From Planctomycetota bacterium (GTDB lineage: Bacteria > Planctomycetota > Phycisphaerae > WQYP01): 38,477 nt of DNA. The stretch lies in NCBI GenBank assembly GCA_021818445.1, contig JAKAEB010000036.1:1-38477 (forward strand). Reading direction: 5' to 3'. The position numbers and the translations under genes were made by a program. Shown here piece by piece: positions 16,086 through 24,302 of the stretch. Each line of letters starts with the position of its first letter. Position 1 is the first letter of the stretch. Under the pieces are notes generated by a model. The model was not told the DNA's origin. It saw only the letters and a program-made list of their open reading frames with translations, and made no database searches.

Positions 16086-17792
16086 CTAGTCAACCAGCAC
16101 GCCTTCAGCCTGCGTCACACGGGCGATTTCACGCGCTGTAGTCAGACCGTTGAGCACCTTGATGCATCCATCCTGCAGCAGGGTTTTCATTCCGCTGTTG
16201 ACCGCAGACTTTCGCAGTTGGGTTGAACTGGCGCGTTTGAATGCCATCTCACGAATTTCACTGGTCATGGGCATCATTTCAAAAATGCCGATTCGGCCGC
16301 GATAGCCCGTGTTGTTGCAGGCAGGACACCCCACTGGCTTATTGATCGTCCGGCCCACAATGTCCTTATCGCTGAGGCCAATTACTTGCAGCATGCGTTT
16401 ATCCGGTTCCGGATCGGGTGCCTTGCACTGATCGCAAAGGGTGCGAATGAGGCGCTGCGCCATGATGGCCTGAATGGATGACGCCACCAAGAATGGTTTT
16501 ACCCCCATATCAATAAGACGGGTAATGGCGGATGGGGCATCATTGGTGTGCAATGTACTGAAGACCAGGTGGCCGGTCAGGGCCGCCTGCACCGCCACTT
16601 CGGCCACTTCACGATCACGGATTTCACCGACCAGAATGATATTGGGGGCCTGGCGAAGCATGGACCTGAGAATTTTCGCGAAGGTCAGGCCAATTTGTTC
16701 GCGCACCTGACACTGATTGATGCCGGCGAAGTTATATTCAACCGGGTCCTCAGCGGTAATGATTTTGCGATCAGGGGTGTTAAGTTCCGCCAAGGCACCG
16801 TAAAGGGTGGTGGTTTTACCCGATCCGGTCGGGCCGGTCACAAGGAAAATGCCATTGGGCCGGGAGATGATTTTTTTGAAACGGTTGTAATCGTCCTCTT
16901 CAAAGCCCATGCGCTGGATACCGATTTTAACATTATCAGGGCGCAAAATACGCAGCACCATCGATTCGCCGTGATAGGCGGGCAGTGAACTGACACGAAA
17001 ATCTATCTGCGTTGCATCGATGGCCATTTTTATACGACCATCCTGCGGCAGGCGGCGTTCGGCGATATCCATACCCGCCATGATTTTGATACGCGCCAGA
17101 ATCGTGTTTTGCATTTTTTTCTGCAGGTTATCGCGTTGCACGCAAACGCCGTCAATACGAAAACGTACCCGCATGCGGTCTTTCATCGGTTCAATATGGA
17201 TATCGCTGGCGCGGGATTTCACCGCGTCGGTGATGATGGCACTTACCAGACGGATAATGGGTGCCTCGTCGTCATCCTTGCCCTTGACAAGCGACACATC
17301 CAGCGAGGCGTTTCGATCCATTGAAATTTTACGAACCATATCGTCAATGGAACGCTGTTCTTCAGCGAAAAGGCGATCAATATGGTCTTTGATTTTGCTT
17401 TTAACGGCCAGGCACGTTTCAATCGGTTTACTAAGGCGGAAACGCAGAATATCCAGTGTTTCCAGATCGTTCGGATCGCCGATGACGATTTTGAGCTTGC
17501 CGTTCTCCTCCCCCACCGGTAGCACCTGATGCCGTTTGATCAGATCGGCCGGCAAAAGGCGGAAATCACTCACAGCGAGGATGTTACGATCCAGATCAAT
17601 GAATTCCATATCATTCTGGATGGCCATTGCCTTGGTGACATCTTCTTCCGACGCGGCTTTGGACTCCACAAGAACTTTTTCAATAGGCAGACGAGATTTG
17701 CGGGCCTCCTCAACGGCCTGCGCGGCAGCGGGCTGTTTGAGCGTCCCCATTTCCACTAAAATATCAACGAGTTCTTTACGCTTACGTGCCAT
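16086..17792 (-). CDS. Second PilB/GspE-type assembly ATPase
   Basis: A 568-residue ATPase, divergent from the one at 12.9-14.7 kb. The N-terminal domain opens with E-L-V-D-I-L-V-E-M-G-T-L and has an F-I-D-L-D-R segment (64-69). Walker A G-P-T-G-S-G-K-T-T is at 320-328, followed by I-I-L-V-G-E-I-R-D, F-S-T-L-H-T-N-D-A-P-S, and C-D-Q-C...C-P-A-C for zinc. GAGGTAGG just before the ATG is a good ribosome-binding site. pilT begins 174 bases downstream. Two PilB-type ATPases beside one PilT suggest either two machines (pilus and type II secretion) or specialised extension motors. No pilin, PilC or secretin gene is in the window. Confidence 0.93.
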   Translation of the reverse strand: MARKRKELVDILVEMGTLKQPAAAQAVEEARKSRLPIEKVLVESKAASEEDVTKAMAIQNDMEFIDLDRNILAVSDFRLLPADLIKRHQVLPVGEENGKLKIVIGDPNDLETLDILRFRLSKPIETCLAVKSKIKDHIDRLFAEEQRSIDDMVRKISMDRNASLDVSLVKGKDDDEAPIIRLVSAIITDAVKSRASDIHIEPMKDRMRVRFRIDGVCVQRDNLQKKMQNTILARIKIMAGMDIAERRLPQDGRIKMAIDATQIDFRVSSLPAYHGESMVLRILRPDNVKIGIQRMGFEEDDYNRFKKIISRPNGIFLVTGPTGSGKTTTLYGALAELNTPDRKIITAEDPVEYNFAGINQCQVREQIGLTFAKILRSMLRQAPNIILVGEIRDREVAEVAVQAALTGHLVFSTLHTNDAPSAITRLIDMGVKPFLVASSIQAIMAQRLIRTLCDQCKAPDPEPDKRMLQVIGLSDKDIVGRTINKPVGCPACNNTGYRGRIGIFEMMPMTSEIREMAFKRASSTQLRKSAVNSGMKTLLQDGCIKVLNGLTTAREIARVTQAEGVLVD

Positions 17793-18366
17793 ATCCTACC
17801 TCATCCTGATCCGGTGCGGGGGAAATCGATTCCAAGTCGCCCTGCACCAAATAGTCTAACACAATTTGCTCAATGCCAAACAGAAAGCATCGGGCAACAT
17901 CTCTGACCGACGCAAGCGTCATTCGCCATCAGGGCCATGCGAACAACCTCTTGTGCGGCCGCGGTGCAGGCGAAGAAACTAAACCGTTTAGATTATGCCC
18001 ACCTGCGGCGGCAGGTCAAGGCATCGCATTTATCGCTTTTTCAAGGTTCTGCCGCGGTACCAGCACGCGAAACATGTTTGACGCCGGTACACATGGTGGT
18101 GTACGCTTCGCCCGGAAGCGTTATCGCGTAATCGATGTGAGGATAATGGGCGACAAAATGGTGCCGGTTGAAGGCGAAGGCGCGATGCCGCCACTTGGGG
18201 ATGCTTGGCCGGAGAGTTACACAAACCCGACGGGGCCTTTGTCCGCCCGGCGGCACGGTTACAAGGCCGATATTCGGACGGGGTCCGAATCTAAGCGAAT
18301 TTAGTGGTAATTGGTTGCAGCCCCGGGTGAGAGTTGAGGTGCGATTTACACAGGAGGCTTGAAACT
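17793..18366. other. Divergent intergenic region
   Basis: About 570 bases between the divergently transcribed pilB-like and AIM24-like genes, so it should hold promoters for both. Frames on both strands lack family resemblance or ribosome-binding sites. AGGAGG at 18352-18357 is the ribosome-binding site for the gene at 18367. No convincing -35/-10 pair was picked out. Confidence 0.5.
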
Positions 18367-19179
18367 ATGGACGTAACGATGGTGAAGTGCAGTTGGTGCG
18401 GCGCTCAAAGCCCGCTGGGGACAACAAACTGCCCCAGTTGCGGTGCCCCGCTGGATGCACGTCATATAGTCAGCGATTCAGGTTGGAGCGCAGCGCCACG
18501 CATCCGCAATTTCACAAAAATTCATTTCGGTGGCAGTGTTTGTCAGGTTGAGGGGCATACCGTGCCGGTGGCGGATATCAGCCTTGGGCCGCAGGATTCA
18601 GTATTTTTTGAACCCCATGTCATGTTGTGGAAAGACCCGGCACTGCATATCGGCAACAAGCCAATTGCGGGCGGAATCAAGCGGGTGCTGGCGGGCATGC
18701 CATTTGCCATTTCAAGTGCGGCGGGGCCGGGCCACATTGCATTTTCACGAGATGCATCCGGTGAGCTGGTGGTATTGCCCCTGCACCCGGGCATGGAATT
18801 GGATGTGCGTGAACATGCTTTTGTGCTTGCATCGCACGTCATCGAATATTCCTTTGTCCGAATCAAGGGACTGGCCAATTTAATATTTGGTGGCGAGGGG
18901 ATGTTTATGGACCGCTTCGTCACCACATCCGCCCCAGGCATGCTGATACTGCACGGATACGGCAATGTGTTTCAGCGGATGCTGAAACCCGGCGAGAGCA
19001 TCCTGCTTGAACCGGGCGGATTCCTTTATAAAGATTCTTCCGTGCAGATGGATATTGAATTTGCGAAGGTGGGTGGCGGAATTTTGGCATCGCACCGAAT
19101 GGCCCTTGCACGCATGACCGGTCCGGGTCGCGTGGGAATTCAGTCCATGTACCACCATATGAACGCTGGCGAGAAGTGA
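18367..19179 (+). CDS. Zinc-ribbon AIM24-family protein, copy 1
   Basis: A 270-residue protein starting at the ATG behind AGGAGG (nine-base spacing). Cys8-x-x-Cys11 and Cys22-x-x-Cys25 form an N-terminal zinc ribbon. The rest has the AIM24/DUF124 (TIGR00266-like) beta-sandwich pattern: G-P-G-H-I-A-F-S-R, then G-M-E-L-D-V-R-E-H-A-F-V-L-A-S, then H-G-Y-G-N-V-F and a final M-T-G-P-G-R-V-G-I-Q-S motif. No signal peptide or membrane segment is seen. The biochemical role of bacterial members is not established. A paralogue follows immediately, so this is a two-gene operon. Confidence 0.83.
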   Translation: MDVTMVKCSWCGAQSPLGTTNCPSCGAPLDARHIVSDSGWSAAPRIRNFTKIHFGGSVCQVEGHTVPVADISLGPQDSVFFEPHVMLWKDPALHIGNKPIAGGIKRVLAGMPFAISSAAGPGHIAFSRDASGELVVLPLHPGMELDVREHAFVLASHVIEYSFVRIKGLANLIFGGEGMFMDRFVTTSAPGMLILHGYGNVFQRMLKPGESILLEPGGFLYKDSSVQMDIEFAKVGGGILASHRMALARMTGPGRVGIQSMYHHMNAGEK

Positions 19180-19187
19180 GGTGGATG

Positions 19188-20099
19188 ATGACACAAATCT
19201 CGCCGACTGAATTAAATCATTGCCCCTGGTGCGGCGAAGCAATCAGCGCCCTGACCGGAAATTGCCCGCGATGCGGCGCTCCACTTGCCGTCGCGCCCCA
19301 GGTAGACCAATCAGGATTTGAACAGCGGCCCGCCATCGCCGATATGGCGCGATTGAAGTTTGGGCCAAGCACCTGCCAGATTGAGGGGGAAATGGTACCG
19401 GTGGCGGATTTTCATCTTGCTGCTGACGATTTCATTTATTTCAGCCATCATCAACTGCTCTGGGCGGATTCCAGCATCACGCTGCGCAATCGGGGAATGC
19501 AGGACACGTGGAAGCGCATGATCGGCGGCATGCCGATCTTTTTAACCGAGGCGGTGGGACCGGGCCATGTGGCGGTATCTGCGGACGAAGCGGGTGAAAC
19601 CATCGCTCTTCCGCTGGATGTCGGTGCGGCGGTGGATGTGCATGAGAACCATTTTCTTGCCGCGACCAGCGAGGTGGCGTTAAAGCTGCGCCCGACCGAC
19701 ATCTGGATCGCACTTGGTGATAGGGATGAGGGGCAGAATGCAAAAAAATTGGTGCGACCAATTGGAATGTTTTATGACCGGTTTGCGGCCAATCAGAAGC
19801 CAGGGATCGTTTTTGTGCATTGCCGGGGAAATTGCTTTGTGCAGAACCTGCAACCAGAGCAGGCCATATTGATCAAACCGGGTGCATTTTTATATAAAGA
19901 CTCCCAGGTCAAATTGATGGTGCACATTGAATACCTGTCGTTGCAGGCAATTGGGTTTCCCGGCGGAATTCCCGGCGCACGGCTATGGCTGCGTGCTGTC
20001 GGACCGGGACGCATTGCCGTACAGTCGGCCTACAGGCAGACAGAAGTGATACGCGAAATAATCGTGAACTCCAGCTACAGCACGTATGATGACATGTAG
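19188..20099 (+). CDS. Zinc-ribbon AIM24-family protein, copy 2
   Basis: A 303-residue paralogue of the preceding gene. The ATG at 19188 is chosen because GAGGTGG then has normal spacing; GTG at 19176 and ATG at 19185 are in frame but too close to or ahead of it. Cys12-x-x-Cys15 and Cys26-x-x-Cys29 make the zinc ribbon. V-G-P-G-H-V-A-V-S, H-E-N-H-F-L-A-A-T-S, H-C-R-G-N-C-F and V-G-P-G-R-I-A-V-Q-S match the AIM24 pattern. An insertion around residues 170-195 (rich in D, E and K) is absent from copy 1. Eight bases separate the genes, implying co-translation and perhaps a hetero-oligomer. Confidence 0.83.
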   Translation: MTQISPTELNHCPWCGEAISALTGNCPRCGAPLAVAPQVDQSGFEQRPAIADMARLKFGPSTCQIEGEMVPVADFHLAADDFIYFSHHQLLWADSSITLRNRGMQDTWKRMIGGMPIFLTEAVGPGHVAVSADEAGETIALPLDVGAAVDVHENHFLAATSEVALKLRPTDIWIALGDRDEGQNAKKLVRPIGMFYDRFAANQKPGIVFVHCRGNCFVQNLQPEQAILIKPGAFLYKDSQVKLMVHIEYLSLQAIGFPGGIPGARLWLRAVGPGRIAVQSAYRQTEVIREIIVNSSYSTYDDM

Positions 20100-20144
20100 C
20101 CAATGGGTTGAGATGTGCACGCCCGATGGCGCGGACCGCGGCCG

Positions 20145-21425
20145 TCACTGCGGTACCTTTACTTTGATCCAGTTGGACCAAATCTTCGGGTGCGCCAGTT
20201 CGACGCGTGCGCGGTATTTGCCGCTGCGGCTCATATCGTACTGGCAACTCAAATTGACCGGCACCGCGTATTGGTATACTAGGCCCGGCTTGAGCGTGTA
20301 AAGCTTCGCAGGCAGTTTTTTCGGCGGGTGCTTCAATAACCATCTGCCGTAGGCGGTCAGCGGGGTAAGCGCCCTTACCGTCGTCCAGTGCGGCTTGGGC
20401 ACCAGCACGCGAACGCTTCGATCCATGCTGAGCGGTCGTTGCACGGCAATCGCCCCGAAATCCAAAATGGGGTCGCCGGTCAGCCGAAGGCCCGTTGGTA
20501 CCCGCCCGGCGTATTGGAAGAAGGCTCGAACCGTAATTGGCCCGGGGCCTTTCACATCCGGATCGGCCAAAATCAAGTGAAGCCCAGGCTTGGCGTTTGC
20601 TGCCATTTTGGGTGCCCCGGCACCGGCCGGTGTGATCGCCGTCGGGCGCTGCCCGCCATACGGCGGCAGGATCCGGATTCTTACCCATTTGCTACGCAGC
20701 CGCCCATTTGGATGGCGGGGCACCCAGCCAATATTATCCTGGCCCAGCGCTAGATGCGGCCCGAGCTTAACGAATTTGCGGTGAATCCACCATTTCGCGG
20801 CCCGCGCCTTCGGGTTCCTAGCCAATTGAGCAAACAAGCTTGGAACGCGCCGCACGCCGTATTTGGTCTCCACCTGCAAGCGATAGGTACCGGGCAGGGT
20901 CATATCCAAATACCTGCCGACGAAAACACTCTTACCCCCGACCTCTGCCCGCAGCAACAGACTTCCGCCCGAACGCACGAAGACATTCGGAAAATAGTTG
21001 CCGAACGTGCTGATCGACACGGGGCTCCAGTCGGCCTGCCCGTGCGCTGTAAGGTACAGCGCGGCGCGATGCGGGCCGGCGGTGCCACCAAACCGCAATG
21101 TACAGTAGGCGGGTAATCCCTGCACAATCGAGAACGGCAATTTCGATCGGTCGCGGAATACGACGCTCGCCGGCAGCATTGCACCAGACACGAAGCGCCG
21201 CCCGGTTGGAACCAGCGCCACTGAGATACCGTGAACCGCAGCGGGTGGCCCGCCCGGGGATTTCGACCTCGTGCTCGGCGGTTGCCAGATAAGCCCAAAC
21301 TGGCCGGTGCCGGCCGCAGCGTGCCGTACCTCCGGCGCGACCTCCTTCGCTCCGTTAACCGGGCCCAGCCCCCAAGCCGGAAGCGCGGCGGCGAGCGCAC
21401 ACGCCAAGGGAGTAAACAGCCTCAT
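20145..21425 (-). CDS. Secreted family-L protein, copy N (last gene of the array)
   Basis: A 426-residue protein of no recognised family. The first ~26 residues are a Sec signal peptide (L-A-C-A-L-A-A-A-L-P-A-W-G). The body looks beta-rich, with Y-R-L-Q-V-E-T-K-Y-G-V and G-P-G-P-I-T-V-R-A-F-F. The family tail (L-T-A-Y-G-R-W-L-L-K-H-P-P-K-K-L-P, then W-S-N-W-I-K-V-K-V-P-Q) is shared with the genes ending at 24299 and 25679. AGGAG stands nine bases before the ATG. The tail reads like an Ig-like or carbohydrate-binding beta sandwich, but that is only an impression. It converges with the AIM24 operon across a 45-base gap. Confidence 0.75.
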   Translation of the reverse strand: MRLFTPLACALAAALPAWGLGPVNGAKEVAPEVRHAAAGTGQFGLIWQPPSTRSKSPGGPPAAVHGISVALVPTGRRFVSGAMLPASVVFRDRSKLPFSIVQGLPAYCTLRFGGTAGPHRAALYLTAHGQADWSPVSISTFGNYFPNVFVRSGGSLLLRAEVGGKSVFVGRYLDMTLPGTYRLQVETKYGVRRVPSLFAQLARNPKARAAKWWIHRKFVKLGPHLALGQDNIGWVPRHPNGRLRSKWVRIRILPPYGGQRPTAITPAGAGAPKMAANAKPGLHLILADPDVKGPGPITVRAFFQYAGRVPTGLRLTGDPILDFGAIAVQRPLSMDRSVRVLVPKPHWTTVRALTPLTAYGRWLLKHPPKKLPAKLYTLKPGLVYQYAVPVNLSCQYDMSRSGKYRARVELAHPKIWSNWIKVKVPQ

Positions 21426-21446
21426 AATACTGGACTCCTATCTTAC

Positions 21447-22538
21447 TCAATCCTTGAGCTTTGGTGGAAGCACAATCTGCGTCCATACGGGGTATTGATC
21501 GGTGTTGCCGGCATTTATGGTGCCAGCCGAACTCGGCACCGCCCCGGCCAACGACCACGTTTTTTTGGTCGCGTTCCACGTCAATGTGCCGCCCCAATGC
21601 CACGGACACGACGCCAGCGGAATGCTGATTGATCCCGTACGTGCGGGCTGGTACATCACCCACATCTTCGGCGAGTCATCGACCTTTACGGGGGAATAGC
21701 TGACGAACCCTAGATGGTCATCCGTCACTATTTCTGGGCCATCCCCGGCAAAATCATCGCTGCCCGATTGGTCGGTGTCCATATAGGGGTCTGTCCCGTC
21801 AAGCCCGACCTCGTTGAATGTGACATCTTTCACGTTGGCGTTGCGGCCCTGCCAATACTCGTTGGCACTGTATATCTGCACGAAATAGCTTTGGCCGAAA
21901 AATGGTTTGCCGTGCACGGGTGCGTGGGTGAATACGACACCATAATCCTTCGCTGGGGCGTTGTGGGGCAGTTGCCCCGGCACGGAGTCGAGGTAAAGGT
22001 ATTGCGTCGGTGGGACGCTGTCCACGGCATTCCGTGTCGGGTACTGGTATTTCGCCGTCAGCGTGGTCGTCGGTGCGGCCACGCTGAAGGTGGTTTTGGC
22101 GGCGTTCACTGCAACACCGGTGGGAGTTACCGTCGCCGTATAGCTGCCTGCTTTCGTGTAATAGTATTTTTTAAGTATTCCCGGTGATGATGGGGCCGGG
22201 AAGGTCGCCGTGGTATCGGTGCTGGGGGTGAGTGCCACGACCGCCGCCGCGTCGTAGTACGAGGTCTGCGTGCCCGGAAACGCCGGGTCCACAGGGTAGC
22301 CGTTGGCGGCGTCCCGGACGTATCCATTTATCGCCGCTGAGCCGTTGCCACCCCGGCGAGGGGCTGTGTTTTTTTGGGCCGCATTCCATGTCAATGTACC
22401 ATCGCAGGCTACTATTCCACGTTGTGCCGCGAATCGATGCAATGGCGCTGAAAAACTCCGCGACCGAATTGCTGCCTGCCGCCACGCGGCACACGCTTCG
22501 CCGTGCAGCTTGTAAACTGCGTTATTGGCTGATGCCAT
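21447..22538 (-). CDS. Family-P protein, rearranged copy M
   Basis: 363 residues from the ATG at 22536-22538 (GGAAG seven bases upstream), overlapping the upstream gene by 17 bases. From G-G-N-G-S-A-A-I-N-G-Y-V onward it parallels the gene at 26864-28474, including S-P-G-I-L-K-K-Y-Y-Y-T, T-T-T-L-T-A-K-Y-Q-Y-P-T-R and M-W-V-M-Y...W-H-W-G-G-T-L-T-W-N. The N-terminal ~85 residues are unlike that gene and have no signal peptide. They contain C-D-G-T-L-T-W-N-A, a degenerate copy of the protein's own C-terminal G-T-L-T-W-N-A-T-K-K-T-W segment, so the 5' part looks like a fused remnant of another family-P tail. It may be a functional chimera or a decaying copy. Confidence 0.6.
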   Translation of the reverse strand: MASANNAVYKLHGEACAAWRQAAIRSRSFSAPLHRFAAQRGIVACDGTLTWNAAQKNTAPRRGGNGSAAINGYVRDAANGYPVDPAFPGTQTSYYDAAAVVALTPSTDTTATFPAPSSPGILKKYYYTKAGSYTATVTPTGVAVNAAKTTFSVAAPTTTLTAKYQYPTRNAVDSVPPTQYLYLDSVPGQLPHNAPAKDYGVVFTHAPVHGKPFFGQSYFVQIYSANEYWQGRNANVKDVTFNEVGLDGTDPYMDTDQSGSDDFAGDGPEIVTDDHLGFVSYSPVKVDDSPKMWVMYQPARTGSISIPLASCPWHWGGTLTWNATKKTWSLAGAVPSSAGTINAGNTDQYPVWTQIVLPPKLKD

Positions 22539-23697
22539 GCTTTTTCTTCCACGCATCAATATAGCGCTCATACAATGGCCGGTTGAAACTACGCGGCTGC
22601 ACGTACGAATATACCGTCACCGTGCCCGTAGTTAAATGTGAACCGGAGAGCCGCGCTGAAAAGCGGTACGGACCGGGAACGGAAAGGTCGTAGCGCCGGT
22701 TCAGCACCACCGGTCGCCAGTACTGATAAATTTTCCCAGGCGTCAGGTGATATCGCTTCCACCTTACGGACGCCTTCATCGCCCCGCCATGGGCGGAGAG
22801 CCAGTGGCCATAGGCGGAGGGCGGTGGAGGGCGATTGGCGATTCGGGCAAGCGGACTTGCCAAGGCGTGGACGCTTTTGAACATTGGCCCCGTTAACCTG
22901 AATTTTGCAAAATCTACCTCGGGATTGCCGCACAGCCGGACTGATCGCGGAGCGTGCCCAACCACACGAAACAGCATCCGCACCCGTACCACTCGGCTTC
23001 CATTGGTGTTGAATTTCCAATACGCACCCATCTGCACCCCGCGGCGCGGTTTTCCCCACGCGGTGACAAACTGCGGCGCGGCACCCGCCCTTGGCAGCAG
23101 GGCAGCTCCCCTTGGCTTTAGATTCGGCGGCGACACGCGGAATTTGATCACGTTGCTGACCATGCCCAACCCGGCTAACTGGGCCTCGTAACGCCCGGGC
23201 ATGGTCAGGTCGAAAATGTGGGAGAAATTGATTGGAATTCGCAGCCTGTGCCGTTGACCAGGCATCGCTCCGCTTCGCTTAACGGATCCTGCCTGTGGCA
23301 TCGCGAAGTTGATCGGTGCGTTTCGAAACAAGGTGGTTCGAGTATACGCCGGCCCCGGTCCCCAACACCAAGTTGAGGGAAACAGATAATCCGACGGGAC
23401 AAGCCCCGAAATGAGGATAAAGTGGCGGCCGTGGTTTACAACGGTTATGTGGACGTCCAGTTTTTCGCCCGACACGATCGCCGATGGACCCACGATCATG
23501 AGGATTGCGTTGTGCACCGAACGAGGCGGCTGCGGGCTTCGCGGCACGGTGAGCGCTTTGCCCGATACCAGCGGTGCAAAAGCCCCGTTGGTGAGGGCGC
23601 AGGCCACGCACGTGGGAAAAAGGGTTGCAGCAAAGGCGACGGACGTGCGCCGTCCAGCGGACTGCTTTGCGCCGTGTCGGCAGGTTCTATCTTTCAT
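22522..23697 (-). CDS. Secreted family-L-like protein, divergent copy L
   Basis: 391 residues from the ATG at 23695-23697, chosen because GAGGAG is nine bases upstream and a signal-peptide-like stretch follows (S-V-A-F-A-A-T-L-F-P-T-C-V-A-C-A). The middle has N-G-S-R-V-V-R-V-R-M-L-F-R-V-V-G and L-C-G-N-P-E-V-D-F-A-K-F, matching the family-L pattern (R-L-T-G-D-P-x-x-D-F). P-S-A-Y-G-H-W-L-S-A-H-G corresponds to L-T-A-Y-G-K-W-L-L-K-H. The C-terminus differs: after Y-R-F-S-A-R-L-S-G it ends in a basic tail with D-A-W-K-K-K-H instead of K-V-K-V-P-Q. Function unknown. Confidence 0.7.
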   Translation of the reverse strand: MKDRTCRHGAKQSAGRRTSVAFAATLFPTCVACALTNGAFAPLVSGKALTVPRSPQPPRSVHNAILMIVGPSAIVSGEKLDVHITVVNHGRHFILISGLVPSDYLFPSTWCWGPGPAYTRTTLFRNAPINFAMPQAGSVKRSGAMPGQRHRLRIPINFSHIFDLTMPGRYEAQLAGLGMVSNVIKFRVSPPNLKPRGAALLPRAGAAPQFVTAWGKPRRGVQMGAYWKFNTNGSRVVRVRMLFRVVGHAPRSVRLCGNPEVDFAKFRLTGPMFKSVHALASPLARIANRPPPPSAYGHWLSAHGGAMKASVRWKRYHLTPGKIYQYWRPVVLNRRYDLSVPGPYRFSARLSGSHLTTGTVTVYSYVQPRSFNRPLYERYIDAWKKKHGISQ

Positions 23698-23765
23698 CGC
23701 GTGAATCTCCTCGTAAATTGAAAACGCGTTGGCCGGCGGCGAATCCCCAACAGCGTTACGAACCA

Positions 23766-24302
23766 CTACGGTGCCTTCGATGGTGTCTTGTTTGCCAACC
23801 CGCCCCAAACCGGATAAGTGTGGGTGGCTTGGCCCGCCGGATTCTTGCTCCACGACGGCTTCCGCAGTATCCAGCCAGCGCCTGAGTTGGAATCCGTTCC
23901 GCCCCAGTTCCAATTCACCGAGTCAATCGGAACCCAAATTGAACCGGGAACGGACGGTTTATAGATAAGCCACATCGTGGCGTGGTCGGCGACGACGATT
24001 TTCGCCATTGGGCCGTTGGTCGCTGCACCCGGCGGTGTGCCCGGACTGTCGTCGGGTGGGATCACTCCGTAAAAAACGCCGCCCTGCTGCCTGTTTAGAG
24101 AATCCAAGCCCGCCCCCGTCAACGTGTCGATTAACTGTCCATTTTTTCCCCAGAAGGTCTGGTCGGGCACGTAAATTTGCAACCAATTGAACTGCCCGTT
24201 GAATCCTGCGACCTGTGCCGGCGTCGAGGCGAACTGAATGCCCGGTGCCTGGCCGAACTGCGGGTTGAACATCCATTGCCCGAATCCGAAGTTGCCCGTC
24301 AC
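23766..24302 (-). CDS. Family-P protein, short copy K
   Basis: 178 residues from a GTG that overlaps the upstream stop as GTGA, with AAAGG seven bases before it. It corresponds only to the C-terminal third of the family: T-M-W-L-I-Y-K-P-S-V-P-G-S-I-W-V-P and V-N-W-N-W-G-G, ending H-T-Y-P-V-W-G. No signal peptide is present, which is odd beside a secreted upstream partner. It depends on translation of the gene before it, or was originally the 3' end of a longer gene. Confidence 0.6.
   Translation of the reverse strand: MTGNFGFGQWMFNPQFGQAPGIQFASTPAQVAGFNGQFNWLQIYVPDQTFWGKNGQLIDTLTGAGLDSLNRQQGGVFYGVIPPDDSPGTPPGAATNGPMAKIVVADHATMWLIYKPSVPGSIWVPIDSVNWNWGGTDSNSGAGWILRKPSWSKNPAGQATHTYPVWGGLANKTPSKAP

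Noticed and set aside
17873..18304. 143-codon frame in the pilB/AIM24 divergent region
   Set aside because: No ribosome-binding site, no recognisable domain, skewed composition; the region is better read as regulatory DNA.
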